Below, one piece after another: positions 17,102 to 25,159 of a stretch of 64,000 nt of DNA. The notes beneath the pieces are model-generated. The model did no database searches, had not been told where the DNA came from, and was given only the letters and a program-made list of their open reading frames with translations. The position numbers were made by a program, and so were the translations under genes. How positions within the stretch are numbered: the first letter of the stretch is position 1; every line of letters starts with the position of its first letter. This stretch comes from Deltaproteobacteria bacterium (GTDB lineage: Bacteria; Myxococcota_A; UBA796; GCA-2862545): contig SBGP01000046.1 in NCBI GenBank assembly GCA_006226595.1, positions 53,937 through 117,936 on the forward strand, given 5' to 3'.

Positions 17102-19081
17102 TCATGGCTGGTTCGTCGCGAGAACCTCGCCGGTGAGCAGGGCAGGCAGCTCGGCGATGAGCGCGTCGATCTCGGCTTCCTGGGCGACGGCCTTCTCGGA
17201 GAGGCGGCGAAGCTCGACCTCGACGGTCGCGGTCTTGCGCGCCAGGGAGACGGTTCCGTCCCCGCCTGCGGCAGCTTCGAGGTCCTTGCGCAGCCCCTCG
17301 AGTTGCGCCTCCGCGCGTTGCGTCTGGGCGCGCAGCTCCACCAGGCGCGAGCGCGCGTCGGTGACGGCGTCCATCTGGGCCGCTGCAGCAAGCAAGCGAT
17401 CCGTGGGGCCGATCCCGGCTTCGGCCACCGCACGGTAGGTCTCGGCATCGAACTCTTCTGGCGCGCCGCGGCGCTCGTGGCGCTGCGTCCACGCGACTTC
17501 GGTGCTGCTCGCGCCGTCTTCGACGTCGTGCACGACCCAGGTCCACCCGCGGTGCGGGTCCACTTCCCAGCGCAGACCGGCGCCGACATCCGTCGAGGCA
17601 CCGAGCTCGTAGGCTAGCCACAGGGGCCGGCTGCGTCCGCTGCGGTTCGTCACCCGCACCTCCTCCGTGGTGACCTGCGTCGAGGCGAGGCGCACCTGTC
17701 CGCGGTGGAAGTCGAAGCGCGTCCACTGCGCGTCCGCGGTGCTCCGATAGCGCTTCACGTCGATGTCGAGCTCGTTGCCGATGAGCAGCATCTGCTGTTC
17801 CTCGGGCTTGAGGCGCTCGAGCTCCGCCTCGCCGGCCAGGCCACCGGCCTCGACGACGCTGAGTACGCCCTCGGGGAGGGTTCGCGAGGTCGAGTTCGTG
17901 AGCCACAGGCTGGTGCGTCCAGAGCTGCTTCCCGGGGTGAAGGCGACGCCCGGCTCGGTGTCGATCGCATCGTGAACCAGCGGCACGAGCGCCGAGTGGT
18001 GTGCGGGAAGGTCCAGGGGGCGGGCCACGCGGTACACGAACTGGGTCGGGGTCTGCACGGGCTCCGCCTGTTTCAGCTGCGCGGCACCGTAGGTGGCCAC
18101 GCCTGCCACGCCGTACGAGGAGCCACCGCCGCCCATTCCGGAGCCGTACGAGCCCATGCCACCCGAGCCGTAGGCCGCGCCGACCTCACCGGTCCACATG
18201 CCGTCCGGCGTGTCCGCCGCCAGCTGCGGCACCGTGGACATCCACTGATCCGGCGTCTTCAGCTCACGCTCCAGGTAGCGAGGGGCGGCGAGGGGGAACA
18301 GGAAGCTGTCGGGTTCGCCGTTGGCGAGCTCCACCTGCACGTCCTTCCACGACTCGTCGGTGTCGTTGTGGACCAGCGCCCATGCCTGCAGCTGGGCCTC
18401 TTCCGGGCCCTGAAGCACGCGGTACGACACACGCCAGACCGGGGCCTCCGCCAGGTAGCCGAGCGCGAGCTCCCCGCCCTCCGCGAGCTGCAGGCCCAAG
18501 GCCGCTTCGCGCTGGGCACGGGTCTTCGCGAGGGTTCGCGCCGCCGAGTCCAGCCGGCTCGCGAGCCCCTCCTCCTCGGTCTGGATGCGCGACAGCTCGT
18601 GGCTGTCGACCCGGTGCAGCCCGCCCTCGGCGTCGAGGAGGGTCAGCGCGTACTCGGGTCGCACGCGGGTGACGGGACCCTCCTTGGGAGCCGGGGGGTC
18701 CGGGAGCCGCTCCACGTCGAGCAGCGCACCCCGCAGCTCGCGGGTGCCCACCCGCACGGAGACCTCGGCGCCGAGCAACGCGTGCAGGGCCTCTTCGAAG
18801 GCCACCCGATCGTTGCCATCGAGTCCCGCGGCGACCCGCGCGGCGTCCTCGCCCACTGCGCTCGGGAAGGTGATTGCCCCGACGTCGACCTCCCCGCCGA
18901 GCACCACCAGCGACTTCAGGGCGTCGTCGAGGTGCGAGGTCGGAACGGGCAATCGCGTGGCGTCGCGGACCTCTCCGGCGCGCTCGAACCACGCCACCCC
19001 CGTCTCATAGAAGCGTACGCGCTCGACGGGGAGCACGTCCTGGGCGAGGGCAGGGGAGAACAGCAGGGCGAGAGTGAGCAT
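17102..19081 (-). CDS. DUF4139 domain exported protein
   Basis: A 659-residue exported protein with signal peptide 'MLTLALLFSPALAQ'. The body resembles the DUF4139 / 'mucoidy inhibitor-like' family: 'VERVRFYETGVAWFER' at the N-terminus, 'APVWRVSYRV' and 'ELANGEPDSF' in the middle, and 'TRFDFHRGQVRLASTQV'-type strands later. A low-complexity Gly/Ser/Tyr insert (roughly residues 300-335, for example 'YGSGGMGSYGSGMGGGGSS') interrupts the domain. A C-terminal coiled coil ('RLVELRAQTQRAEAQLEGL') ends the protein. Family function is unknown. It is a single transcription unit downstream of the gamma-lyase gene. Confidence 0.75.
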   Translation of the reverse strand: MLTLALLFSPALAQDVLPVERVRFYETGVAWFERAGEVRDATRLPVPTSHLDDALKSLVVLGGEVDVGAITFPSAVGEDAARVAAGLDGNDRVAFEEALHALLGAEVSVRVGTRELRGALLDVERLPDPPAPKEGPVTRVRPEYALTLLDAEGGLHRVDSHELSRIQTEEEGLASRLDSAARTLAKTRAQREAALGLQLAEGGELALGYLAEAPVWRVSYRVLQGPEEAQLQAWALVHNDTDESWKDVQVELANGEPDSFLFPLAAPRYLERELKTPDQWMSTVPQLAADTPDGMWTGEVGAAYGSGGMGSYGSGMGGGGSSYGVAGVATYGAAQLKQAEPVQTPTQFVYRVARPLDLPAHHSALVPLVHDAIDTEPGVAFTPGSSSGRTSLWLTNSTSRTLPEGVLSVVEAGGLAGEAELERLKPEEQQMLLIGNELDIDVKRYRSTADAQWTRFDFHRGQVRLASTQVTTEEVRVTNRSGRSRPLWLAYELGASTDVGAGLRWEVDPHRGWTWVVHDVEDGASSTEVAWTQRHERRGAPEEFDAETYRAVAEAGIGPTDRLLAAAAQMDAVTDARSRLVELRAQTQRAEAQLEGLRKDLEAAAGGDGTVSLARKTATVEVELRRLSEKAVAQEAEIDALIAELPALLTGEVLATNQP

Positions 19082-19257
19082 CGGGCCTCCGTGGTTGGGA
19101 GGGCCGACCGCCTTGTTGGATCTCTGTTCCCCGGTTTGCACCGCCTTGGCACGGCTTTGCGAGGGGCTGACGCCCCACCTACTTGCTCGGGCCTGGGCGG
19201 TTCGCGCAGCGCCGCGGAACATGCGCATCCCGTGACGCGCATGCTCCACGGGTTCGG

Positions 19258-20415
19258 CTACTGCAGGGCTGCCGCCAGCGCTTGCTCGAGGTCGGCGATC
19301 AGGTCGTCCGCGTGCTCGATGCCGCAGGACAGGCGGATCAGGCCGTCGGCGAGGCCGAGCTCCTCGCGGATCTCGGGGGGCACGCTGGCGTGGGTCATCG
19401 ACGCCGGCAGCTCGAGCAGCGACTCGACACCGCCCAGGCTCTCGGCCAGGGTGAACACCTTGGTCGAGGCGCAGAACTTCTCGGCCTGCTCCAGGGTGCA
19501 GTCGAGCACGAAGCTCACCATGCCGCCGAAGCCGCTCATCTGGCTCGAGGCGATGGCGTAGCCCGGATCCTCTTCCCGGAAGGGGTAGTGGATTCGGGTG
19601 ACCTTCGGGTTGTTCTCGAGCCACTCGACCACCCGCCGCGCGTTGGCCTGGTGACGCTCCATGCGCACCGCGAGGGTCTTCAGGCCACGCAGGGTGAGCC
19701 AGGTGTCCCAGGGGCCCGGCACCGCGCCGACCGCGTTCTGCAGGAAGCGCAGCTGCTCGGCCCACGCCGGGTCCGCAGTCGCGACCACGCCGCCGACCAC
19801 GTCGCTGTGGCCGTTGAGGTACTTGGTCGTGCTGTGGACCACGAGGTCCGCGCCGAGCTCGAGCGGGCGCTGGAACACGGGCGTTGCGAAGGTGTTGTCC
19901 ACCGCCAGCGTCGCGCCGACCTGCTTGGCGCGCTCTGCGACCTTGCGGATGTCGGTGATCTTGAGGAGCGGGTTGGTGGGCGACTCGAGCCACACGAGGT
20001 CGGTGTCCTCGGGGATGGCCTCCTCGAGGTCCGCGTTCGCGAGGTCGACGAACGAGAACTCGACGCCGAACTTGGCGAACACACGGGTGAACACCCGGTA
20101 GGTGCCGCCGTACAGGTCGTCCCCGCACACCACCTTGGCGCCGGACCCGAGGGCCTGGATCACCGTGGACGTCGCCGCGAGTCCACTCCCGAAGCACACG
20201 GCCTCGGTGGCGCCCTCGAGGCTCGCGATGCAGCGCTCGAGCGCCTCGCGGGTCGGGTTCTGGGTACGCGCGTACTCGTAGCCGGTGTGCTTGGCCGGCC
20301 AGGGCTGGGCGTAGGTCGAGGTCTGGAACACGGGCTGCATCACGGCGCCGGTGGTGGGCTCGTGCTGCTGTCCGCCGTGGATGCACCGGGTCTCGATGCG
20401 GCCGTCGTCACTCAT
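19258..20415 (-). CDS. Cystathionine gamma-lyase / gamma-synthase family enzyme
   Basis: A 385-residue Cys/Met-metabolism PLP enzyme. The PLP lysine is K198 in 'HSTTKYLNGHSD', and 'YEYARTQNPTREALE', 'GSGLAATS' and 'AVDNTFATP' are family blocks. Because the cystathionine beta-synthase gene lies directly upstream with a one-base gap, the likely role is cystathionine gamma-lyase in reverse transsulfuration, giving cysteine, 2-oxobutanoate and ammonia. Gamma-synthase activity cannot be excluded from sequence alone. Both genes appear to share the structured leader before the beta-synthase gene. Confidence 0.9.
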   Translation of the reverse strand: MSDDGRIETRCIHGGQQHEPTTGAVMQPVFQTSTYAQPWPAKHTGYEYARTQNPTREALERCIASLEGATEAVCFGSGLAATSTVIQALGSGAKVVCGDDLYGGTYRVFTRVFAKFGVEFSFVDLANADLEEAIPEDTDLVWLESPTNPLLKITDIRKVAERAKQVGATLAVDNTFATPVFQRPLELGADLVVHSTTKYLNGHSDVVGGVVATADPAWAEQLRFLQNAVGAVPGPWDTWLTLRGLKTLAVRMERHQANARRVVEWLENNPKVTRIHYPFREEDPGYAIASSQMSGFGGMVSFVLDCTLEQAEKFCASTKVFTLAESLGGVESLLELPASMTHASVPPEIREELGLADGLIRLSCGIEHADDLIADLEQALAAALQ

Positions 20416-20416
20416 C

Positions 20417-21805
20417 TCAGATGCCCTCGGCGGAGGTGACCCGCGCCACGTGGTCGATGATGTCGATGCGGGTGATCACGCCGAGGATCTTCTTGTCCTC
20501 GTTCATGACGATGGCCATGCGCACCTTGCGGAGCAGGTCGGTGACCACGCTCACCTCGGTGCGGGGGCTCACGGTGCAGTAGCCCGCGTCGGCGAGGTCG
20601 CCGCAGCGCTGCTCGACCTTGCCGCGCTTGAGCGCGGCCTCGAGCAGGGTGCGCTCGTGGATGATGCCGACCACGGCACCGTCGCGAAGCACGGGCATCT
20701 GGCTGATGCCGTGGAGCTTGAGCAGGCCGATGGCCTCGGTGGCCTTCATGGTGTCGGGCACGGTCACGGCGTCGCGGTCGCCGAGGCTGGCGAGCACGTC
20801 GTTCACGGTGCCGAGGGGCACCGCGGGCTCGAGCATGCCGTTCTCCTCGAGCCACTTGTCGTTGTAGACCTTCGACAGGTAGCGGGATCCGTGGTCGGGG
20901 AGGAGGATCACGAAGGTCTTGTCCGGGCCGTCGTGCTGGCGGATGTACTTGAGCGCGCCCGCCACGGCAGCACCGCAGGAGCCACCGACGAACAGGCCTT
21001 CCTCGCGGGCGAGGCGGCGCGTCATCTGGAAGCACTCCTGGTCGCCCACCCGCACCACGTCGTCCACGTACTGGAAGTCCATGGTCGAGGGCAGGAAGTC
21101 CTCGCCGATGCCTTCGGTCAGGTAGCTGAAGGGCTCGGTGAGGGTGCCGGTCTGGAAGTAGTCGTAGTAGAGCGAGCCCACCGGATCGACGCCGACGACG
21201 CGGATGTCGGGGTTCTGCTCCTTGAGGTACTTGCCCGTGCCGGTGATCGTGCCGCCGGTACCGAGACCCGCGATGAACGCGTCGATCTTGCCGTCGAGCT
21301 GCTCGTAGAGCTCCGGGCCGGTGCTCCGGTAGTGCGCTTCGGGGTTGCTCGGGTTGTGGTACTGGTTCGCGTAGAACGCGTTCGGCGTCTCGTCGGCGAT
21401 GCGTCGGGACACGCTGTAGTAGGAGCGCGGATCCTCGGGCTCGACGTTGGTCGGGGTCACCACGACCTTGGCGCCGTAGGCGCGCAGCGCCGCGCGCTTC
21501 TCCTCGGACTGCTTGTCGGGGAGCACGAACACGCAGTTGTAGCCCTTGATCGCGGCGGCCATGGCGAGGCCCGCACCCGTGTTGCCGCTGGTCGCCTCGA
21601 CGATGGTGCCGCCGGGCTTGAGCTCGCCGCTCTTCTCCGCATCTTCGATGATCTGCATCGCGATGCGGTCCTTCACGGAGGAACCGGGGTTGAGGTACTC
21701 GACCTTGGCGAGCACCGTGGCCTGGATGCCCGCGGTGACGGAGTGGAGCCGGACAAGCGGGGTGTTGCCGACCACGGAGAGGATGTTGTCGTGGACGTTC
21801 TTCAT
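20417..21805 (-). CDS. cbs: Cystathionine beta-synthase
   Basis: A 462-residue fold-type II PLP enzyme with two C-terminal CBS domains. The PLP lysine is K45 in 'NPGSSVKDRIAM', the cofactor loop 'EATSGNTGAG' and the phosphate site 'GLGTGGTITGTGKYL' are intact, and the paired CBS domains occupy roughly residues 335-460. It condenses homocysteine and serine to cystathionine. No N-terminal heme motif is present, as expected for bacterial forms. The ATG at 21805 gives the family N-terminus 'NILSVVGNTPLVRL'. Its SD (AGAGG) is inside a long inverted repeat, so translation may be structure-controlled. Confidence 0.93.
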   Translation of the reverse strand: MKNVHDNILSVVGNTPLVRLHSVTAGIQATVLAKVEYLNPGSSVKDRIAMQIIEDAEKSGELKPGGTIVEATSGNTGAGLAMAAAIKGYNCVFVLPDKQSEEKRAALRAYGAKVVVTPTNVEPEDPRSYYSVSRRIADETPNAFYANQYHNPSNPEAHYRSTGPELYEQLDGKIDAFIAGLGTGGTITGTGKYLKEQNPDIRVVGVDPVGSLYYDYFQTGTLTEPFSYLTEGIGEDFLPSTMDFQYVDDVVRVGDQECFQMTRRLAREEGLFVGGSCGAAVAGALKYIRQHDGPDKTFVILLPDHGSRYLSKVYNDKWLEENGMLEPAVPLGTVNDVLASLGDRDAVTVPDTMKATEAIGLLKLHGISQMPVLRDGAVVGIIHERTLLEAALKRGKVEQRCGDLADAGYCTVSPRTEVSVVTDLLRKVRMAIVMNEDKKILGVITRIDIIDHVARVTSAEGI

Positions 21806-21811
21806 GGGGAA

Positions 21812-21858
21812 CGGACCTCTGCGCTTGGAAAGGGGGAGCGCCTGTAACGCGAGGTCCG
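21812..21858 (-). promoter_or_regulatory. Structured leader of the cbs transcript, SD inside the stem
   Basis: On the minus strand the leader folds into an outer 8-bp stem (21812-21819 with 21851-21858) and an inner 5-bp stem (21821-21825 with 21837-21841) with an 11-base loop. The 3' arm of the outer stem contains most of the AGAGG ribosome-binding site, which lies ten bases before the cbs ATG. Folding would hide the SD. Confidence 0.5.
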
Positions 21859-21959
21859 GTGAGGTCCCACCGCTTTCTCCCGCGTGACGTCGAGCATCTG
21901 GAAGACCCGCGGGACCGCCCCACCGTGGTAGGCTTGCCGGCAGCACTGGAGGCACTCCC

Positions 21960-23516
21960 TTGGGCAGCCGAGACGTCCTTCTCCGCCGGGGCGACTACAT
22001 CTGGGGCTCGTTCGTGAAGCCCGAGCGCGTGGATGGCTACGTGGTGGGGGTGAACCCTGCCGATCGCATCGATGTGCTCGGTCGTTTCCCGTTTTCCGAG
22101 GGCTCTGTCGACGACGCGGTCGGTGCGGCGATGCGGGGCTTCGTGCTCTGGCGCCAGTGCAGTCTCTCCCAACGAGTGCAGGCGGTGCGCAAGTACCGCG
22201 ACGCCCTCTCGAAGCAGCAGGCCCACTTCGCGCGGCTGATCTCCCGCGAGGTCGGCAAGCCCGTGTGGGAAGCGCGTCAGGAAGTGCTCGCCGCGCTTCG
22301 CGCCGTCGACCTGATCCTCGAAGACGGCCTCGCGCTGCTCGAGTCTCGGGTGCTCGACGAGAAGGAGGCGCGCAGCGACTACATCCCTCGCGGTGTGGTC
22401 GGCATCCTCTCGCCGTACAACGACCCGCTGTACGTGCCGACGCTCCACATCGCGGCCTCGCTCGTCGCCGGCAACACCGTCGTGTTCAAGCCGTCGAAGT
22501 TCGCGCCGGCCGTGGGCCAGGGCGTCGCCGAGCTCATGGATCGCTGTCGCCTGCCGCGCGGCGTGTTCAACCTCGTTCAGGGCTCGGGCGGCACCATCGG
22601 TCAGCGACTCGCGACGCACCCGGGCGTCGACGTGCTCCTGTTCACGGGCTCGTTCCCGACTGCGATGGCGATCCGCAGGGCCACGTTCGAGCGCCCCGAG
22701 CTCCCGTCGCTGTACCAGTGCGGCGGCAAGGGCTGCGCCATCGTCACCAACTCGGCCGACCTCGATCGCGCCGTGTACGAGGTGATGGTCGGCGCCTTCC
22801 TCACGACGGGCCAGCGCCACAGCAGCACAGGTCGCGTGATCGTGACCGAGGGCGTGTTCGACAAGTTCGTCGAGCAGCTCTGCAAGCGGTCTGCGAAGCT
22901 CTCGGTCGCGCATCCCGACGACCCTGACGCATTCATGGGTCCGCTGATCAGCGAGAACCTGCGCACGCGCTACCGCCGCTACGGCCGGGCCCTCGTCCAG
23001 CGCGGTCACACCCAGCTGCTCGACATGGGCATGCCCGAGGTGGCTGGCCACCGCGGCTTCTACGCGAACCCGGCGATCTACTGGGTCAACTGGCAGAACG
23101 GCCATGCCTTCCTCAACGAGGAGCCGCCGGGCCCGAACCTGCTCGTGTACCGGGTCGAGAACTGGGAAGAGGGCGTCGCCCTCCACAACCAGCTCGTGTA
23201 CCGCACCAGCGCCGCCGTGTTTGCCGATCCCTCGGATCCGTCCCTCGATCAGATCGTCAGCAGGCTGAAGACCGGCGCGGTCAACGTGAACCGCGGCACC
23301 ATCGGCTCGTCGCTGCGCCTGCCCAACGTGGGCCTCGGTCGGTCGAGCAACGGCATTCCCGGTGGACTCGAGCTGCTCAAGTTCCTGTCGACGCCGCGGG
23401 CGAAGCTGGTGGAGAGCCGGCCCTTCGATCCGTCGGCTACCGTTCCCGGCGTGCATTGGGTCGAGGCGTCCCCGGACGAGGACGCGGTTCAGACCATCGC
23501 GCCGGAGATGGGGTGA
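21960..23516 (+). CDS. Aldehyde dehydrogenase homologue lacking the catalytic Cys and Glu
   Basis: A 518-residue protein with the full ALDH fold, closest by eye to the AstD (succinylglutamate-semialdehyde dehydrogenase) group. It keeps the cofactor-region asparagine ('SPYNDP'), 'AGNTVVFKPSKFAP', 'FTGS' and 'FLNEEPPGP'. However, the nucleophile motif GQRC is 'GQRH' here (H287 replaces Cys), and the general base of the E-L-G-G motif is 'QCGG' (Q253 replaces Glu). Both changes align without gaps. Ordinary dehydrogenase activity is therefore unlikely. The start is TTG at 21960 with GGAGG seven bases before. The stop overlaps the start of the next lipoprotein gene. Divergent from cbs. Confidence 0.85.
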   Translation: MGSRDVLLRRGDYIWGSFVKPERVDGYVVGVNPADRIDVLGRFPFSEGSVDDAVGAAMRGFVLWRQCSLSQRVQAVRKYRDALSKQQAHFARLISREVGKPVWEARQEVLAALRAVDLILEDGLALLESRVLDEKEARSDYIPRGVVGILSPYNDPLYVPTLHIAASLVAGNTVVFKPSKFAPAVGQGVAELMDRCRLPRGVFNLVQGSGGTIGQRLATHPGVDVLLFTGSFPTAMAIRRATFERPELPSLYQCGGKGCAIVTNSADLDRAVYEVMVGAFLTTGQRHSSTGRVIVTEGVFDKFVEQLCKRSAKLSVAHPDDPDAFMGPLISENLRTRYRRYGRALVQRGHTQLLDMGMPEVAGHRGFYANPAIYWVNWQNGHAFLNEEPPGPNLLVYRVENWEEGVALHNQLVYRTSAAVFADPSDPSLDQIVSRLKTGAVNVNRGTIGSSLRLPNVGLGRSSNGIPGGLELLKFLSTPRAKLVESRPFDPSATVPGVHWVEASPDEDAVQTIAPEMG

Positions 23517-24283
23517 GCCGAGGCCTGTTCCTCGCCGCCCTGTTTCTGGTCGGTTGCCCCAAGTCCAAGCCCGCTGCCTCGGTGGACGAGGTGCGCGCCC
23601 TCGCGCGCCCGGCGGGTGAGGTGCACTACACCCGCGTGAACGTCGCCGAGCTCTTCGACCTTCCGCCGGTACCCATCCGCGAGATCCTCGAAGGACCCGC
23701 GTTCGACGGAGATCGCGTCCTGTACGACGTGATCAGCGAGAATGCGCTCACGGGCAAGGTCCTCGACGTGACCCGAGTGTTCTACGGTCCCGAGGGCTAC
23801 GGCTACCTCGGTACCGTCATGTCGGACGGCAAGCTCGAGGTCTGGGATCCGGCGCAGATCGTGCTTCCCGCGAATCCGAAGGTGGGCGACCGCTGGTCCG
23901 CCGAGCACCGCAAGGGCTCCAGCCTGTCCTCCCGCTCGTGCGAGATCCTGCCCGGGGAGGCGTGCGGCGAGGGGCTGGTCGTCGTGTGCGAGTCCAGCCG
24001 AGATGGCGGCACCATCATCCTCCGTGACCACTTCTGTCCCGGCATCGGGTGGAGCGGCTTCGAGGCGCTGGTTCAGGCACCGGGAGCACCGGTGGTGCGC
24101 ATGTGGTCCGAGGGGGTCGTGCGCGACGGAAAGGCGGCGCCGAGCTTCCAGACCCCGGCGGCGAGCGGTCCTGCGGAACCGGGCCCGGCGCCTCCCGCCG
24201 AGGTCCCCGACGAGACGCCGGAAGCTCCGGTGGACGAGGCTCCCGTCGATCCCGTGGACGAACCGGCCGCGCCCGTCGAGTAG
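23513..24283 (+). CDS. Lipoprotein with acidic Pro/Glu-rich tail
   Basis: No family recognised. The 256-residue product starts at GTG overlapping the ALDH-like stop (GTGA). The signal 'LFLAALFLVGC' ends in a lipobox-like LVGC. A globular domain (about 30-205) with several cysteines ('SRSCEILPGEACGEG', 'HFCPGIGW') follows. The last roughly 45 residues are low-complexity Pro/Ala/Glu/Asp ('EAPVDEAPVDPVDEP'), perhaps an envelope-spanning linker. Coupling to the pseudo-aldehyde dehydrogenase suggests they are made together, although one is cytoplasmic and one exported. Confidence 0.75.
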   Translation: MSRGLFLAALFLVGCPKSKPAASVDEVRALARPAGEVHYTRVNVAELFDLPPVPIREILEGPAFDGDRVLYDVISENALTGKVLDVTRVFYGPEGYGYLGTVMSDGKLEVWDPAQIVLPANPKVGDRWSAEHRKGSSLSSRSCEILPGEACGEGLVVVCESSRDGGTIILRDHFCPGIGWSGFEALVQAPGAPVVRMWSEGVVRDGKAAPSFQTPAASGPAEPGPAPPAEVPDETPEAPVDEAPVDPVDEPAAPVE

Positions 24284-24391
24284 GGACCGGTCCAGGCTCG
24301 ACCTCGTGTTTGCGGGGTGAGGTCCAGATCGCGCGGATCTTCGCGCGGCAAGCGGTTAGGTCCGTGGGCCACAGTGCACATGGAGCTCTCA

Positions 24392-25159
24392 ATGGACCTC
24401 AAGACTGGAAAGATCCTCGTTACTGGCGGCGCCTCGGGCATGGGCAAGGCCTTCGTGCTCAACCTCGCCAAGGACGGCGCGGATGTCGCCTTCTGCGACC
24501 TCAACGAAGAGGCCATCAAGGCGGTCGAGGCCGAGGCGGCCGATCTGCCCGGCAAGGTCGTCGGCTTCGTGGCCAATGTCGCGGAGGAAGAGAGCGTCGA
24601 GAAGCTCATCCACGATGCGCACGAGGCGCTCGGCGGCCTCAACGGCCTGGTCAACAACGCGGGCATCTTCCGCGACGGTCTGCTGGTCAAGAAGGACCGT
24701 GAGACCGGCGCCATCAAGAAGATGAGCCTCAAGAACTGGAACATGGTCATCGGCGTGGACCTCACGGGTCCGTTCCTGTGCGCCCGCGAGTTCGCGGCCA
24801 AGTGCATCGAGACCGGTACCAAGGACGCGGTGATCGTGAACATCAGCTCGATCGCCCGCCACGGCAACCCCGGCCAGACCAACTACTCCGCGGCCAAGGC
24901 CGGCCTCGTCGCCGATACCAAGCTGTGGGCCCAGGAGCTCGGTCGCTACGGCATCCGCACTGGCGCCATCGCCCCCGGCTTCGTGAACACGCCGATCCTC
25001 CAGGGCATGCGCCCCGAGGTCCTCGAGAACATGCTCAAGGCCGTGCCGCTGCGCCGCGCCGCCGAGCCCCAGGAGATCTACCTGGCGCTCAAGTTCATCG
25101 TCGAGTGCGGCTTCTTCACCGGTCGCTGCATCGACGTCGACGGTGGCATGACCGTCTGA
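24392..25159 (+). CDS. Short-chain dehydrogenase/reductase
   Basis: A 255-residue classical SDR. The NAD(P)-binding motif is 'TGGASGMG' at the N-terminus, the structural 'NNAG' follows near residue 88, and the catalytic Ser-Tyr-Lys are in 'NISSIARHG' and 'NYSAAKAG'. The C-terminus 'FTGRCIDVDGGMTV' is typical of the 3-oxoacyl/3-hydroxyacyl reductase branch. An acidic residue after strand 2 ('FCDLNEE') favours NAD over NADP. The ATG at 24392 has a GGAGCT nine bases upstream; another in-frame ATG lies 12 bases earlier. It ends directly against the convergent Cys-repeat gene. Substrate unknown. Confidence 0.9.
   Translation: MDLKTGKILVTGGASGMGKAFVLNLAKDGADVAFCDLNEEAIKAVEAEAADLPGKVVGFVANVAEEESVEKLIHDAHEALGGLNGLVNNAGIFRDGLLVKKDRETGAIKKMSLKNWNMVIGVDLTGPFLCAREFAAKCIETGTKDAVIVNISSIARHGNPGQTNYSAAKAGLVADTKLWAQELGRYGIRTGAIAPGFVNTPILQGMRPEVLENMLKAVPLRRAAEPQEIYLALKFIVECGFFTGRCIDVDGGMTV

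Noticed and set aside
19147..19160. Sigma-54-like element TGGCAC-N4-TTGC
   Set aside because: The spacing is one base short of the required N5, and it points into a region where both neighbouring genes are on the opposite strand.
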